A stretch of 64,000 nt of DNA. Origin: Akkermansiaceae bacterium UBA2381 (GTDB lineage Bacteria; Verrucomicrobiota; Verrucomicrobiia; Verrucomicrobiales; DEV007). The stretch spans positions 32,937-96,936 of the forward strand of contig DDSV01000017.1 of assembly GCA_002344215.1 (NCBI GenBank), in the 5' to 3' direction. Numbering within the stretch: position 1 is the first letter of the stretch; each line of letters starts with the position of its first letter. The position numbers and the translations under genes were made by a program. Below the pieces are notes generated by a model that worked only from the letters and a program-made list of their open reading frames with translations, ran no database searches and was not told the origin of the DNA. Positions 8,143 to 18,600 of this stretch are shown here, one piece after another.

Positions 8143-11100
8143 TCACTCCGCTGCGAGTTCCGCAGCAAAGAGTTCACTTACCCTTCCCCTCATTTTCCCG
8201 ATATCGATTTCGCCCTTATCGATCTTTGCGAGGAGGGACTTCTGCGCAAGGTAATCCTTGTTTTCCACCCCGGCCTTGCTCTGGAGGATCCGCCACGATT
8301 TCCGTCGCTCGACACAGAAAAGAACGGTTTGCCGGGACACTGCAAAAAGCTCTATTGCGCCCTCGACATCAGCTCGGATAAAGGCCCCGAAATCGGGGAC
8401 AAAACTCCGGTGGGCCGAATCGAAGACACGACGGTTCACGACGTCGTCCTGGGTCACTAAAACAAGGAGTTCCTCCAGTGGCACAAGGCGGGTGGCCTCG
8501 TCCCCGGTGATCCGTTTGAGGTGCTTTCGGAAACGCGCCTCCGTTGTCGCCCAGTGGGCGACGGTGTAGCGGTAGGGTGTCTTGTCAGGGAAGACCGCCT
8601 GATACCAGTCACGGTCGAGATTGGGATTGCCCTTGAGGTCAAAGCACTCTCCCGTTGTTTCGCCGCCGCGCGGGTCAAAGACAAACTCCGGCATGCCCCG
8701 GGAATCGCGGGCGAGCTTGGCCTGGTGGGCGGAGCGATCGTCCGCGACGCCGTGCTCGGGCTGGCAGGTGGTATAGCACTGGAAAAAGGCGGTGCCGCGA
8801 TAGTCGAGCCCCTCAAGCACGGTCTGATAAAGTTTGGCAGCGTTGGCGATGGAGACCTGGGCGACGTAGGGACTGCCGTGCCCGCTCGTTAGGATCTCGG
8901 CGACGTTCTTTTTCTCGTTCAGTTTTCCCTGCGAGGCACGGCCGAACTGGTTCATATCGTAGCCGCCGAGCATGTTCGAACTGTCTGAATTCTGGCCGCC
9001 GGTGTTGGAGTAGACCTGCGTGTCGAGCATGACACCTTTCACGTGGGGGCGGTTCTGGAGAATCACTTTGGAGAGGTTTTGAAAGCCGATGTCTCCGAGG
9101 GCGCCGTCGCCGCCGACAATCCAGACCTTGGGCAGCTCGCGGATTTCCTGGTCCGTCAAGTGCACGTCGGACAAGTGGGTAAGATCCCAATAGCCGGCCT
9201 CGTCAATGATACCCTCACCGGAGTCGGTCGCGGGTCTATCCCCGAGGAGGGCGAGGGCAAGGCGCTCCGGCGCGACTGAATGCCGGGTGTGATGCAGGAG
9301 AAGCGATTCGCCCAGGAGCCAACTGATCGTGGCTCCGTCCTGAAACAATGAATTCATCCAGGGATAAGGATGAGGATTGTTTGGCGGGGTCGATCCGTAG
9401 ACGGTGTTGCAACCGGTCGAGGCCCCCATGAACATCACGCTCATGCCGTTGGCGAGACGTCCGTCACTGGATTGCAGTTTCTGGTGGTTGAAGGCCTCGA
9501 CACGCAGGGCGCTGACGAGGGCGGCGACCAGGTCCTCGTCGGAGACAGGACCGTTCGCGGAGAGGCGCGAGGCGGTGTCGGCATCGTTCTCTCCGCCCAG
9601 TCCCATGACGAGGTGGGCGACGGCTTTGCCATAGAGGGCGTGTTCGTCTTCGCTCCGGACCTTCAAAGCAGCGAGGCGTGCGACCGCCTCCGACTCGAGG
9701 CGATCAGCGAGGGTGTCGAGGCGTGCCGCCTTGCAGTGGTAGAGCGGACGCATGTAGGCTTCGGTGATTGAGGCGATGGCGCGGAGAATGGACTTCTCTC
9801 CGCAACCGGCGCAGGCTCCGTCGCCGGAGACGAGGGCCTCGTAGTTCCGCCTCACCATGAGGTGGTTACGGAGGGCGGCGGGACGCGAGTCACCGGGATG
9901 CTCGCCATCGTAGAGGCCGAGGTATTTTTGCGGTGTGTCAGGAAGCAGCCGCGAGAAAATCTGCGCACCGGTGAGCCTCTGGTTCAACTCCGCGGTGTCG
10001 GGCGCCATGACGAGGGCTCCGTGGTCTCCACACTGTTCGACGCATTCGCCGCAGCCTTTGCAAAGGTCGCTCACGAAAATGGAGAAGACCCCGCCCTGAC
10101 CGGGATTCTTCTTTTCGATCGACTTGAAGACCGCCGGCACCTTCGCGTAGGCGACCGGAACAAGGTCGAGGATGCGGGAAAAGGACTCTTTGGTGGCGGC
10201 GGCGATACCTCCGTTCAGACGGGCGACCTCGGTGTGAAGCAACTCCTGGAAGTGTGGATTCTCCCTCGCTTCGACCGCGGCGTTCATGCGCTCGCGGAGG
10301 CCGCGCTCGAGACCGGGAAGCGCGGCGAGGAGAAGCGCGCGCTGTTCCGGATCGCCGACGTAATTTTTCGCGGCGGTCGTGAGTATCGTGCCGAGATCCT
10401 GGGCGGTGTTGGGCAGGGCGGTGTCAGGACAGGCGCTGATGCACTCCATGCATTGGGTGCAGTTTTCGGGAAGATAGAGCGGGGTCTCGCGCCGGGCGAC
10501 ATACTTCGACGAGGTTGCTCCGGTGGCGGCGGCCATTACACCGATCGAGGCGAGCGCGCCGGAAGGCTGATGGTAACCGAGGCCGCTGCGGAACTCGCGG
10601 TCGAAGAGCTCAAGGGACTGCAGCGGGTAGCGGTCGGGCTGGTCCTCATCGTGTCCGTGGGGATGGAGTCCGGGATACCCGCATCCGGCCGTGGGTAGAA
10701 TGTCAGGATTGCCGCAGGGAAGCAACGGGGTCAGGCGCATGCCGGAGAGATCCTCGTCGTCGATCCCGCCATGGGGGACTTCGGTGACGCGGGTGAATCC
10801 CTCGTTCATGACCCGCATGTTCGACTCAACGACGGCGGCACCGAAACGACCGAACTTTTTCTCATACTGCGCCCGCACCACCTCGTCGAAGCGAGACGCG
10901 TCGATGCCGAAGGTCGCAAAGAAGGGCGATACCTTGAAGTAGGCTCCGAGAAAGGCGTTTCCCTGCATGCGGAGTTGCAAGTCCGGCCGGTCGGTCGCAG
11001 CGCGGGCGATCTCGAATCCGGGCAGGGTAAAGATCCGGATTCCGTTCTCCCTGACAAACGCACGAAATTTCCGCGGGATGCGTTTCCAAACGGTCTCAGG

Positions 11101-12873
11101 CGGCTCGTTCGATTCCCAGACGAGGGCACCGCCCTTTTTCAATCCGGCAAGGGGATTGGTGTGGGTGAACGCCTTGGGATCGCAGCAGAGGACGATGTCG
11201 ACATGGTTCAGCTCGCAGTTCACCCGCACGTGTTCGGGTGCGGCGACGAGGTAGTAGTTCGTTGGCGCGCCCTTCTTCTCGGACCCGTATTTCGGGTTTG
11301 CGTTGACGAAAAGATTGGCCTGTCCGGTCTCCTGTTCGAGGACGTGGGCAAATTCGCCGATGATTTCCCCGAGGTTCTTCCCGGTGGTGATCATGCCCCA
11401 CCCGCCGATGGAGTGGAAACGGGCCGCGATCGCTCCCCCTGGGAGCAGGGAAGGGGTGTCCTTCGAGAGCACGGCATAAGGGTGATCGACCCCGAGGACA
11501 CAAAAATGCTCGCCCTCGGCACGGCCGCGACCGTCCCTCCGATTTGTCGTTCCGGTGGCGAACTCATAGGCGCCGAGGACATGCTCGGGCCGGAAGTCGC
11601 GCGAGCCGATCCCGTAAATCCCGCTGCAGATCCGGGGGAACTCCTCCGGTGAAAGCGGCGAAATCCTGCCGGTCTTTTCGCCGTCATGTGCTGAGTCATC
11701 GAGGGCTTTGCTCAGGGCGACGCGGATGTCGCGCCCGAGGGGATTGTCGCCGGCCATGCCCTCGTCGGTGCGTTCGAGGATGATGACGTTCTTTTTCCCC
11801 CGCAGCGCCTCGACAATGGCTGCCTCGGGGAAGGGGCGGATTACGTTGACGTGGATCGAGCCGACCTTTGCGCCGCGTTGTTCGCGCAGGTAATCGCAGG
11901 CGGCCTCAATGTTTTCAGCGGCACTGCCGAGCGAGACGAAGACGGTTTCGGCGTCTTCGCTCCGATAGCAGTCGAGGAGCTGATGGTGGCGTCCGGTGAG
12001 TTCGCCGAACTCGCGATAAGCATCCTCGAGAAAGCCGGGGATGGGTTCCATCCACTGGTTTCGCCGCGCTGCGATTCCATTCATGTGGTGCTCCTGATTC
12101 TCAACGGGACCGAGGAGGATGGGGTGTTTCAAATCCATCATCGCCGGGACTCGGCGGCGTTTCTCCCCGAAGAGTTCGCGCTGCGCCGGAGTGGGGTTGT
12201 CGATATAATCGTCCGGGGCACCGAGAAATTCACGGAGGAAGGCGGCCTCGGGTGCGAGCCAGGCGCGCTCGGAGTGAGTCGTGAGCATTCCGTCCTGAAC
12301 GTTCATGCCGGGATTGAGCGCGAGCTCGTTTACCTTCCGCAGGATGATGGCATGGTCGGCAGCCTGCTGTGCGTTTTTGGCGAAAAGAATCGTCCACCCT
12401 GTGTCGAGGGCGGCGTAGATATCGTCGTGTCCGCAGTGGACGTTCAAGGCATGTTTGGTGAGGGCGCGCGCGCCAACCTCGAGGACCATCGTCGAGCACT
12501 TGCCGGGAGCGTGATAATACTGCTCCATCGCGTAGACGAGGCCCTGGCCCGAGGTGAAATTGACGACGCGTCGTCCCGTCACTGCGAGGGCGGTAGCGCC
12601 GCCCTGGGCGGCGTGTTCGCCCTCGGTCTCGATCGCGATCTTCTGATTGCCCCAGACATCGAGCTCACCCATGGCGTAGCTCTGCTGGTAAAGTTCGCCA
12701 CCCTCGGTGGAGGGGGTGATGGGGTAAAAGACGCCCCCTTCGGTGATACGCGTCTCGACGTATTTTGCGACAAGTGTGTTGCCGTTGCAGGTGACTCGAA
12801 TACCTGGATACCTGACGCCCCGGTTTGAGGTTGGACTAACTTGTGCCGGAGAATCGCTCGTCAGTTTGGACAT
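8143..12873 (-). CDS. Pyruvate:ferredoxin/flavodoxin oxidoreductase-like enzyme, long single-chain form
   Basis: About 1576 residues from the ATG at 12873; an extension to a TTG at 12981 is possible but looks unlike the family. Order: pyrimidine-binding domain with GVFYPITPSTEGGELY, transketolase-C-like domain, gamma domain with FHSIGGWGMITTGKNL, two ferredoxin clusters (C805/808/811/815 and C938/941/944/948), then the TPP domain with CAGCGE (C1021, C1024), STGCNTVYG and GGDGALGDIGFQN. The third cluster ligands seen in Desulfovibrio africanus PFOR are therefore present too. The usual NifJ length is about 1180, so roughly 400 residues are extra, mostly around the TPP domain and at the C-terminus. 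Reaction: 2-oxoacid + CoA to acyl-CoA, CO2 and reduced ferredoxin or flavodoxin. Pyruvate is likely but not certain as substrate. Confidence 0.9.
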   Translation of the reverse strand: MSKLTSDSPAQVSPTSNRGVRYPGIRVTCNGNTLVAKYVETRITEGGVFYPITPSTEGGELYQQSYAMGELDVWGNQKIAIETEGEHAAQGGATALAVTGRRVVNFTSGQGLVYAMEQYYHAPGKCSTMVLEVGARALTKHALNVHCGHDDIYAALDTGWTILFAKNAQQAADHAIILRKVNELALNPGMNVQDGMLTTHSERAWLAPEAAFLREFLGAPDDYIDNPTPAQRELFGEKRRRVPAMMDLKHPILLGPVENQEHHMNGIAARRNQWMEPIPGFLEDAYREFGELTGRHHQLLDCYRSEDAETVFVSLGSAAENIEAACDYLREQRGAKVGSIHVNVIRPFPEAAIVEALRGKKNVIILERTDEGMAGDNPLGRDIRVALSKALDDSAHDGEKTGRISPLSPEEFPRICSGIYGIGSRDFRPEHVLGAYEFATGTTNRRDGRGRAEGEHFCVLGVDHPYAVLSKDTPSLLPGGAIAARFHSIGGWGMITTGKNLGEIIGEFAHVLEQETGQANLFVNANPKYGSEKKGAPTNYYLVAAPEHVRVNCELNHVDIVLCCDPKAFTHTNPLAGLKKGGALVWESNEPPETVWKRIPRKFRAFVRENGIRIFTLPGFEIARAATDRPDLQLRMQGNAFLGAYFKVSPFFATFGIDASRFDEVVRAQYEKKFGRFGAAVVESNMRVMNEGFTRVTEVPHGGIDDEDLSGMRLTPLLPCGNPDILPTAGCGYPGLHPHGHDEDQPDRYPLQSLELFDREFRSGLGYHQPSGALASIGVMAAATGATSSKYVARRETPLYLPENCTQCMECISACPDTALPNTAQDLGTILTTAAKNYVGDPEQRALLLAALPGLERGLRERMNAAVEARENPHFQELLHTEVARLNGGIAAATKESFSRILDLVPVAYAKVPAVFKSIEKKNPGQGGVFSIFVSDLCKGCGECVEQCGDHGALVMAPDTAELNQRLTGAQIFSRLLPDTPQKYLGLYDGEHPGDSRPAALRNHLMVRRNYEALVSGDGACAGCGEKSILRAIASITEAYMRPLYHCKAARLDTLADRLESEAVARLAALKVRSEDEHALYGKAVAHLVMGLGGENDADTASRLSANGPVSDEDLVAALVSALRVEAFNHQKLQSSDGRLANGMSVMFMGASTGCNTVYGSTPPNNPHPYPWMNSLFQDGATISWLLGESLLLHHTRHSVAPERLALALLGDRPATDSGEGIIDEAGYWDLTHLSDVHLTDQEIRELPKVWIVGGDGALGDIGFQNLSKVILQNRPHVKGVMLDTQVYSNTGGQNSDSSNMLGGYDMNQFGRASQGKLNEKKNVAEILTSGHGSPYVAQVSIANAAKLYQTVLEGLDYRGTAFFQCYTTCQPEHGVADDRSAHQAKLARDSRGMPEFVFDPRGGETTGECFDLKGNPNLDRDWYQAVFPDKTPYRYTVAHWATTEARFRKHLKRITGDEATRLVPLEELLVLVTQDDVVNRRVFDSAHRSFVPDFGAFIRADVEGAIELFAVSRQTVLFCVERRKSWRILQSKAGVENKDYLAQKSLLAKIDKGEIDIGKMRGRVSELFAAELAAE

Positions 12874-13012
12874 ACCACCAGTGGGATTAGTGCCCTTAGC
12901 ATGGTCTTTCCTCACCCAGAAGGAAAGCATCTCCACGGTAAGGGCGTAATCCCTGGCAAGATCCGCGTGGTCTACTAGCAATATCGGCGCACCCGCCGGA
13001 GGCGGACCCCGA

Positions 13013-13576
13013 TCAATCCACCGGGAGACCCGCGATTAGCTTGTCAAAGCCCTTGATGGCCTCCTCTTCGTTGAGGATGAATCCGTTGTATTCGACGATA
13101 CCCTTGCGGTCGATAATGACCCACCAGGGGGTTCCCCCGGGCTTGTAGGTGCCGCTAACTCCCGGGAACTCGGGGGCTTTGAGATTGTGGCCGAAAGGGA
13201 TCTTGAGTCCGAATTTTTCAGCGGTTACCGGCAATTTGTCGGGTGTATTTTCGATGAAACCTTCGAAAGCAGTTTGAATCGCTAGAAAAACAATGCCGTC
13301 ATTTCCTTTGTATTTCTCAACGAGATTCTTAAGCACCGGGAGTTCCCGCTCCTGAGACGCCTTGCACCAGTGCTGGAAAAAGAGGATGGCAACGACCTTG
13401 TCCTTATAGTCGGATAGCTCGACTTTGGTTTTGCCTTCGGGTAGCTGATACCAGGTCGTAATATTCAGGTCAGGGGCCTTCTGGCCCTGGATGCCTTTGT
13501 TTGGTTCATCAGCGGAAAGGCAGATCGGGGCCAGGGCGAGGGCAAGGATAAGAGAGCGTGAACGAGTATTCATCAT
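13013..13576 (-). CDS. Exported thioredoxin-like (redoxin/TlpA) protein with a single active-site Cys
   Basis: About 187 residues from ATG 13576; the longer frame up to 13645 has no signal-like start, while MMNTRSRSLILALALAPICLSADE is a good signal peptide. The redoxin fold is seen in GQKAPDLNITTWYQLPEG, the FFQHWCKAS active site and GGTPWWVIIDRKG (cis-Pro loop). The canonical WCxxC is WCKAS here, so the resolving cysteine is replaced by serine; this suggests a mono-thiol or peroxiredoxin-like role, not a disulphide reductase. It is upstream of the oxidoreductase gene on the same strand, with 139 bp between them. The substrate is unknown. Confidence 0.75.
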   Translation of the reverse strand: MMNTRSRSLILALALAPICLSADEPNKGIQGQKAPDLNITTWYQLPEGKTKVELSDYKDKVVAILFFQHWCKASQERELPVLKNLVEKYKGNDGIVFLAIQTAFEGFIENTPDKLPVTAEKFGLKIPFGHNLKAPEFPGVSGTYKPGGTPWWVIIDRKGIVEYNGFILNEEEAIKGFDKLIAGLPVD

Positions 13577-13659
13577 CAGTGGGTTGAGGATAGGGAAAAG
13601 AAAACAGAGCACATTATTGCGGCCTTGCGGCGAAAATTTTGTCATCTATTCTGAGAATC

Positions 13660-14307
13660 ATGAAACCCCTTCTTGCTGTCTCCGTCGTGCTCTGCTTGTC
13701 CTTTTATACGGTTCAGGCCGGCCATCCTGAGAAAAATGCGGAGGGTTTTGTGACCATTTTTGACGGGAAGGATCTCTCCGGAATCCGAACCGAAGGAAAC
13801 TGGAAAATCCAGGAGGACGGCTCCCTCTACCTTTCCCCTCGCGAGGGTGAGACCGACTGGACTCGATACAACCACTACATCTGGCTCAAGGAGAAATACG
13901 GAGATTTCACCTTTGATTTTGAATACAAGCACGGAAAGGGCGGAAATTCCGGGCTGTATTTTCGCTGTTCCGACACCATCGACCCCACCAAGAGCGGATT
14001 TGAGGTTCAGATCATTGATTCCACGGGAAAGGCGGATGCCGCGATGGGGCATCACGATCTCGGGGGGATCATTAAGACGAAAGGGGCTTCCAAGAACAAG
14101 AGCAAGGCACCCGGCGAGTGGAACCGGATGACGGTAACCATGAAAGGGAATCAACTCACGGTTGTTCTCAACGGCGAGATAATTCAGGATTTCGACCTCG
14201 CTGCCGCGAAAGAGAAAGGTAAAGAACTTCCCGCTGAAGGATATATCTCCATTCAGGATCACGGCGTTCCTTTCTGGGTTCGCAATCTCCAGGTGAAGCG
14301 ACTCTGA
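13660..14307 (+). CDS. DUF1080 (3-keto-disaccharide hydrolase-like) exported protein
   Basis: About 215 residues; ATG 13660 is chosen over a TTG at 13639 because it opens a clean signal peptide (MKPLLAVSVVLCLSFYTVQAG). Family hallmarks are FVTIFDGKDLSG, HGKGGNSGLYFRC, GFEVQIID, GEWNRMTVTMKGNQLTV and YISIQDHGVPFWVRNLQV. It is the second clear DUF1080 member in the window and is divergent from the thioredoxin-like gene. It likely acts on glycosides in the periplasm. Confidence 0.87.
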   Translation: MKPLLAVSVVLCLSFYTVQAGHPEKNAEGFVTIFDGKDLSGIRTEGNWKIQEDGSLYLSPREGETDWTRYNHYIWLKEKYGDFTFDFEYKHGKGGNSGLYFRCSDTIDPTKSGFEVQIIDSTGKADAAMGHHDLGGIIKTKGASKNKSKAPGEWNRMTVTMKGNQLTVVLNGEIIQDFDLAAAKEKGKELPAEGYISIQDHGVPFWVRNLQVKRL

Positions 14308-14340
14308 TTATTCACTCTTATTGGACCTGCTATCCGGAAC

Positions 14341-15480
14341 ATGAAACCTGAGATCGACCCCTTTCGCGATGCCCGTCAGGGGGCCGGCGTCCTTGAAGGC
14401 GAATTCAATGGAGAGAAGATCCTGATGATTCTCCGCCATGCCGATGTCAGGCAGGCGGCAAAGGACTGGCAGACCTTCAGCTCGGACGCGCCGTTTCGTG
14501 TTCCGATTCCTTCTGAGGAGGATGTTCGAACGATGCGCCAGTTGCCCATCGAAGTGAATCCGCCCGAGCACACAGACTATCGGGCGATCGTGGAGCCTTT
14601 TTTCCGCCGGTCGAAAGATCCCGAAGTGATCTCCCGGGTGGAGACGCTGATCGATGAATTGCTGACCGCTGCCCTCGAACGAGAATCCATTGAGGCGGTC
14701 AACGAGTTTGCCCTGCCCCTCCAATCCCGTGCCCTGACTTACCTCCTCAACGTCCCGGAGTCCGAGGCGGAAACGTGGATCGGATGGGGAATTCATGTGT
14801 TCCGCGTCAGCGGAGGAGTGAAAAAGGGGGTCGCCCTGGAGGAATACCTGCACGCCCAGTTCGACCGGGCGGAGGCTGCTCCGGGAGAGGATTTTTTCAG
14901 CGCGTTGACGCAGGCAAGTTATCACGGGCGTCCGCTCAACCGGGAAGAGATGATGGGCTTCGCCAATCTTGCCTTTGCGGGCGGCCGGGACACGATCATT
15001 CACACGGTGTCATCTGTCTTCGCCTACCTTGCCCGGAATCCCGAGGCTCTCGAATATTTGCGGGCTGATCCCGGTCGCATCACCCATGCGAGCGAGGAGT
15101 TTTTCCGTGTTTTTATGCCGCTTACCCATATCGGGCGCGTCTGTCCCGTCACGACAGAGGTGAGGGAGCACACAGTGGAGGCGGGAAATCGAGTTTCTCT
15201 TTGCTGGGCCTCGGCCAACCGTGACGAGTCTGTGTTCAAAGAGCCGGAGCAGATCCGTCTCGACCGGAAACCGAATCCTCACCTTTCCTTCGGATTTGGA
15301 ACTCATCTCTGCCTCGGAGCACCACACGCGCGGCTGCTTGTCCGCACCCTGCTTCAGAAATGCTGCGAAAGGATAGACTCCATCACGGAACTTGATGCGG
15401 TCGATCGCATCGAGAAGGAGGAGGGTTATCATCGTATCCTCGGATTTGAATCGCTTTCTTTGCATTTGCAGGGTCGTTGA
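14341..15480 (+). CDS. Cytochrome P450
   Basis: 379 residues, a soluble class I bacterial P450 by length. The I-helix has FAGGRDT (the oxygen-binding AGxDT motif), the K-helix ExxR is EFFR, and the haem loop is FGFGTHLCLG with the thiolate Cys at residue 324. The C-terminal half is therefore complete. It is a mono-oxygenase that needs a ferredoxin and reductase; none are adjacent. It follows the DUF1080 gene by 33 bp and may be co-transcribed with it. The substrate cannot be told. Confidence 0.93.
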   Translation: MKPEIDPFRDARQGAGVLEGEFNGEKILMILRHADVRQAAKDWQTFSSDAPFRVPIPSEEDVRTMRQLPIEVNPPEHTDYRAIVEPFFRRSKDPEVISRVETLIDELLTAALERESIEAVNEFALPLQSRALTYLLNVPESEAETWIGWGIHVFRVSGGVKKGVALEEYLHAQFDRAEAAPGEDFFSALTQASYHGRPLNREEMMGFANLAFAGGRDTIIHTVSSVFAYLARNPEALEYLRADPGRITHASEEFFRVFMPLTHIGRVCPVTTEVREHTVEAGNRVSLCWASANRDESVFKEPEQIRLDRKPNPHLSFGFGTHLCLGAPHARLLVRTLLQKCCERIDSITELDAVDRIEKEEGYHRILGFESLSLHLQGR

Positions 15481-15665
15481 TCTGCTCGACTGGCGTTCTG
15501 ATTCTTGAGCTCTATCATTTAATCCCTTCCGGGGCCTCACTCCGTTCTCCGTGTAGCGGATTCCTGACTCGCGGTAGAGTCCACTATCCATTGGTTGACG
15601 CCATCGGGGGCGGGTTCTAGGGTGCCTCGGGCCAACCGCTTCTCCTCCACCGAAGCACGGTAACA

Positions 15666-18600
15666 ATGGTTTTCAGTCGACAAAGCAGCCGGAGCATGTT
15701 CGCGCCTAAATGGCTTGCTTGCATGCTCATCGGATTGGTTACCCCGTATCTCACCGGTCAACGGGCGCATGCCCAGACTGACCAGACCTGGATAAACGGG
15801 AGCGGAATATGGAACACAAGTTCGCTCTCCTGGAATCCGGGGCCCGCCGTTTGGACCAACGGGAACAACGCGATTTTCAGCGGGGCAAGCGAGACAATCA
15901 CGGTATCGGGGACAATCGTCGCCAACAATCTGACCTTCAACTCGAGTGGATTCGTCTTCGCCAGTGGCGGAATTCTCAGCCTCCTCGGAACCAGTGTCAT
16001 CAATATCGGCACGTCGGGGCACCAGGCCACGATCAACGCGGCGATCGACGCAGGGTCGATCACCAAGACGGGAGATGGAACCCTGATTCTTGGAGGGACC
16101 AACCTCTTTGCCGGTAATGTTGCCGTCAACGCGGGCGTCCTGCGACTCACGAGTGTCGGGGGGCTGGGCAACACCACAGGAACCACCACCGTGGCGAGCG
16201 GGGGGCGCCTGGAACTCTCGGGCGGAATCACCGTGAGTGGAGAGACTCTAACGATTAATGGGAGCGGAGGTGCAAACAGTGCCGGTGCGCTTCAAAGTGT
16301 GACGGGAACAAATGAATGGGCGGGCGGAATTCTGATTGGTACGACTCTCAGCCGGATCGGTGCAAATGGACCTTCCGCTGTTCTACTTGTCTCCGGGGCC
16401 ATTGACGACGGGATCAATACCCACGGACTCGCCGTCCGCAGCACCCATGAAACGGGGCAGGTCATTCTATCCGGAGTTAACACCTACGGTGGATCGACCG
16501 ATGTAGTCGTGGGGATTCTGAAAATCGGAGGGGGAAATAACCGACTTCCGACCGGGACCACGCTTAACCTGGGAAATGGAGCCAACATTTCGACGGCTAC
16601 CTTTGACTTGAACGGTTTCAATCAACAGGTCGCCGCGCTTGTTTCGGTGGGAACCACAATGCCGGTAACAGTAACCAACACCTCGACCACCGCTTCGATA
16701 CTGACTGTAGATGGCACGTCTTCGACCAACTACGCCGGCTACATCACCGGGAACCTGAGTCTGGTTAAGGCTGGAACTGGAACTCTGACTCTGGCGAGCG
16801 GACCTGATTCGCTGATACCAAACTCATTCTCGGGCTCGGTAACGCTTAACGGCGGCGCTTTAACGCTTTCCGGGGTGAACGCATTCGGCGGGAATGTCAT
16901 CGTCAACATCGGGACGCTGACCTTATCGGGCGCAAATACTTTTACCGGTCAGGTAACAGTCAATGGGGGGAGCGTACTGGTGAGCAACAATACCGGCCTT
17001 GGCAGTGCCAGCGGGATCACGGAAGTGGCAGCGGTGGGAGGAGGACGGGTTGTCCTGGCAAATGGCATCATCGTGTCTGACGAGACTATTCAGATCGCCG
17101 GAAACGGTGATAACAATGGCGCTCTTCAGACTGCCACCGGAGCAACGGCGACCTGGAACGGATCCATTGTTGCTGCCAACGCGTCGAGGTTAGGCGGTGG
17201 AGTGGGTGGTAATTTGATTGTCGGCGGTGTGATCAGTGGTGGGGGTGGCACCGGCATCTTGTTCAGCCGGGCGAACGATTCCATAACGACTCTCATGGCC
17301 GTCAATACCTATACGGGGCCGACGACCCTTTTCGCCAATGGTGGAACTGGAGCCCGTCTCGTCATCGGCGTGGACAATGCCATACCCTCCACCAGTGTTC
17401 TCAACACGCTTTCCGCCCTCGCGACTCAGCCGATGCGTTTGGACCTCAACGGGAAACAACTCACCCTCGCCGGGCTCGACAGCGGTGCAAACCATCAGGG
17501 AGGGACCTTCCTGAATGTCACCAGCGGAGTGGCAGGTAGCTCCGTCCTGACGTTATCGGTTAGTTCCACCTTCAATTATTCCGGGATCATTACCGACGGG
17601 TCAGGGATTGTGAGTTTGCTCAAGACAGGTTCGGGAATTCAGAGGCTCTTCGGAAACAATACCTACACGGGAATGACAACCGTGAACGCCGGAACCCTGC
17701 AGGTCGGCTTTTCGACCTTGGCCCTCGGTGCCAGCGGGCGTCTCGCATCGGAAAGTATTCTCGTCACGGGCGGTGTGTTGCGGATCGATAACACCGGACT
17801 AGCGAACAACAGTGCGGATCGTCTGGCAAATGGAGCCGTCGTCACCTTTGAAGGGGGTTCTCTCGTCTTTGCGGGGTCGGATCAAGGGGCGACCAACTCG
17901 TCAGAGACGATCGGCACGCTATCGTTTGCCCGGGGCATTGGGACGGTGACGACTACTTTTGGAGGAACCAATGTGGCAACTCTGGCGGCCGGACAGTTGC
18001 TGCGCGCCTCCGGGGGCGGAATCGGCTTTGTGAACGGATTGAACCTCGGAATGGACGGAACAAGCACTGCCAGTATCGCGAGGCTGCTGTTGGGCACGCC
18101 ACCCGATCTCGTCGGAGCAACGGCAGCTCTTTCCAGCGGGATCAATGCGACGGTAAAGAACACGTCCATCGTTCCCTATCTGGTCGGGGTGGCGACGGCG
18201 ACCTCCGGTGGCGTCGGCACGGCGGGCACCGTGCCGAATACCTTTGTGACTTACGATCCGCTCACCGGTCTGAGACCTCTGAACCCGACCGATGAGTTCA
18301 CCGCGAATGCGATCGTCACGGGAGATAATACCCGGCTCACCGCCACCACGGTATCGGCGACGACGACGAATATCAATTCGCTCTTGATCGAGGGCAACGG
18401 GGTGGGGCTTACGATTAATTCGGGAACCACTCTGACCGTCGACAGCGGGGCTATCCTCTTTTCCTCCGGTTTGGAGCCGCGCATCGACGGTCCCGGAATC
18501 CTGAACTTTGGAACCCGGGAGGGCATCATCACGATCAATTCCACGGGAAACACGTTTATCACTTCGCGGATCTCGGGAAGTGGAGGAGTGACCTACCATG

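Noticed and set aside
11851..12828. 325-residue open frame on the plus strand
   Set aside because: Antisense to the oxidoreductase gene; codon-periodicity shadow.
12874..12981. 36-residue N-terminal extension of the 2-oxoacid oxidoreductase from a TTG
   Set aside because: The extension is not like the family N-terminus; ATG at 12873 is used.
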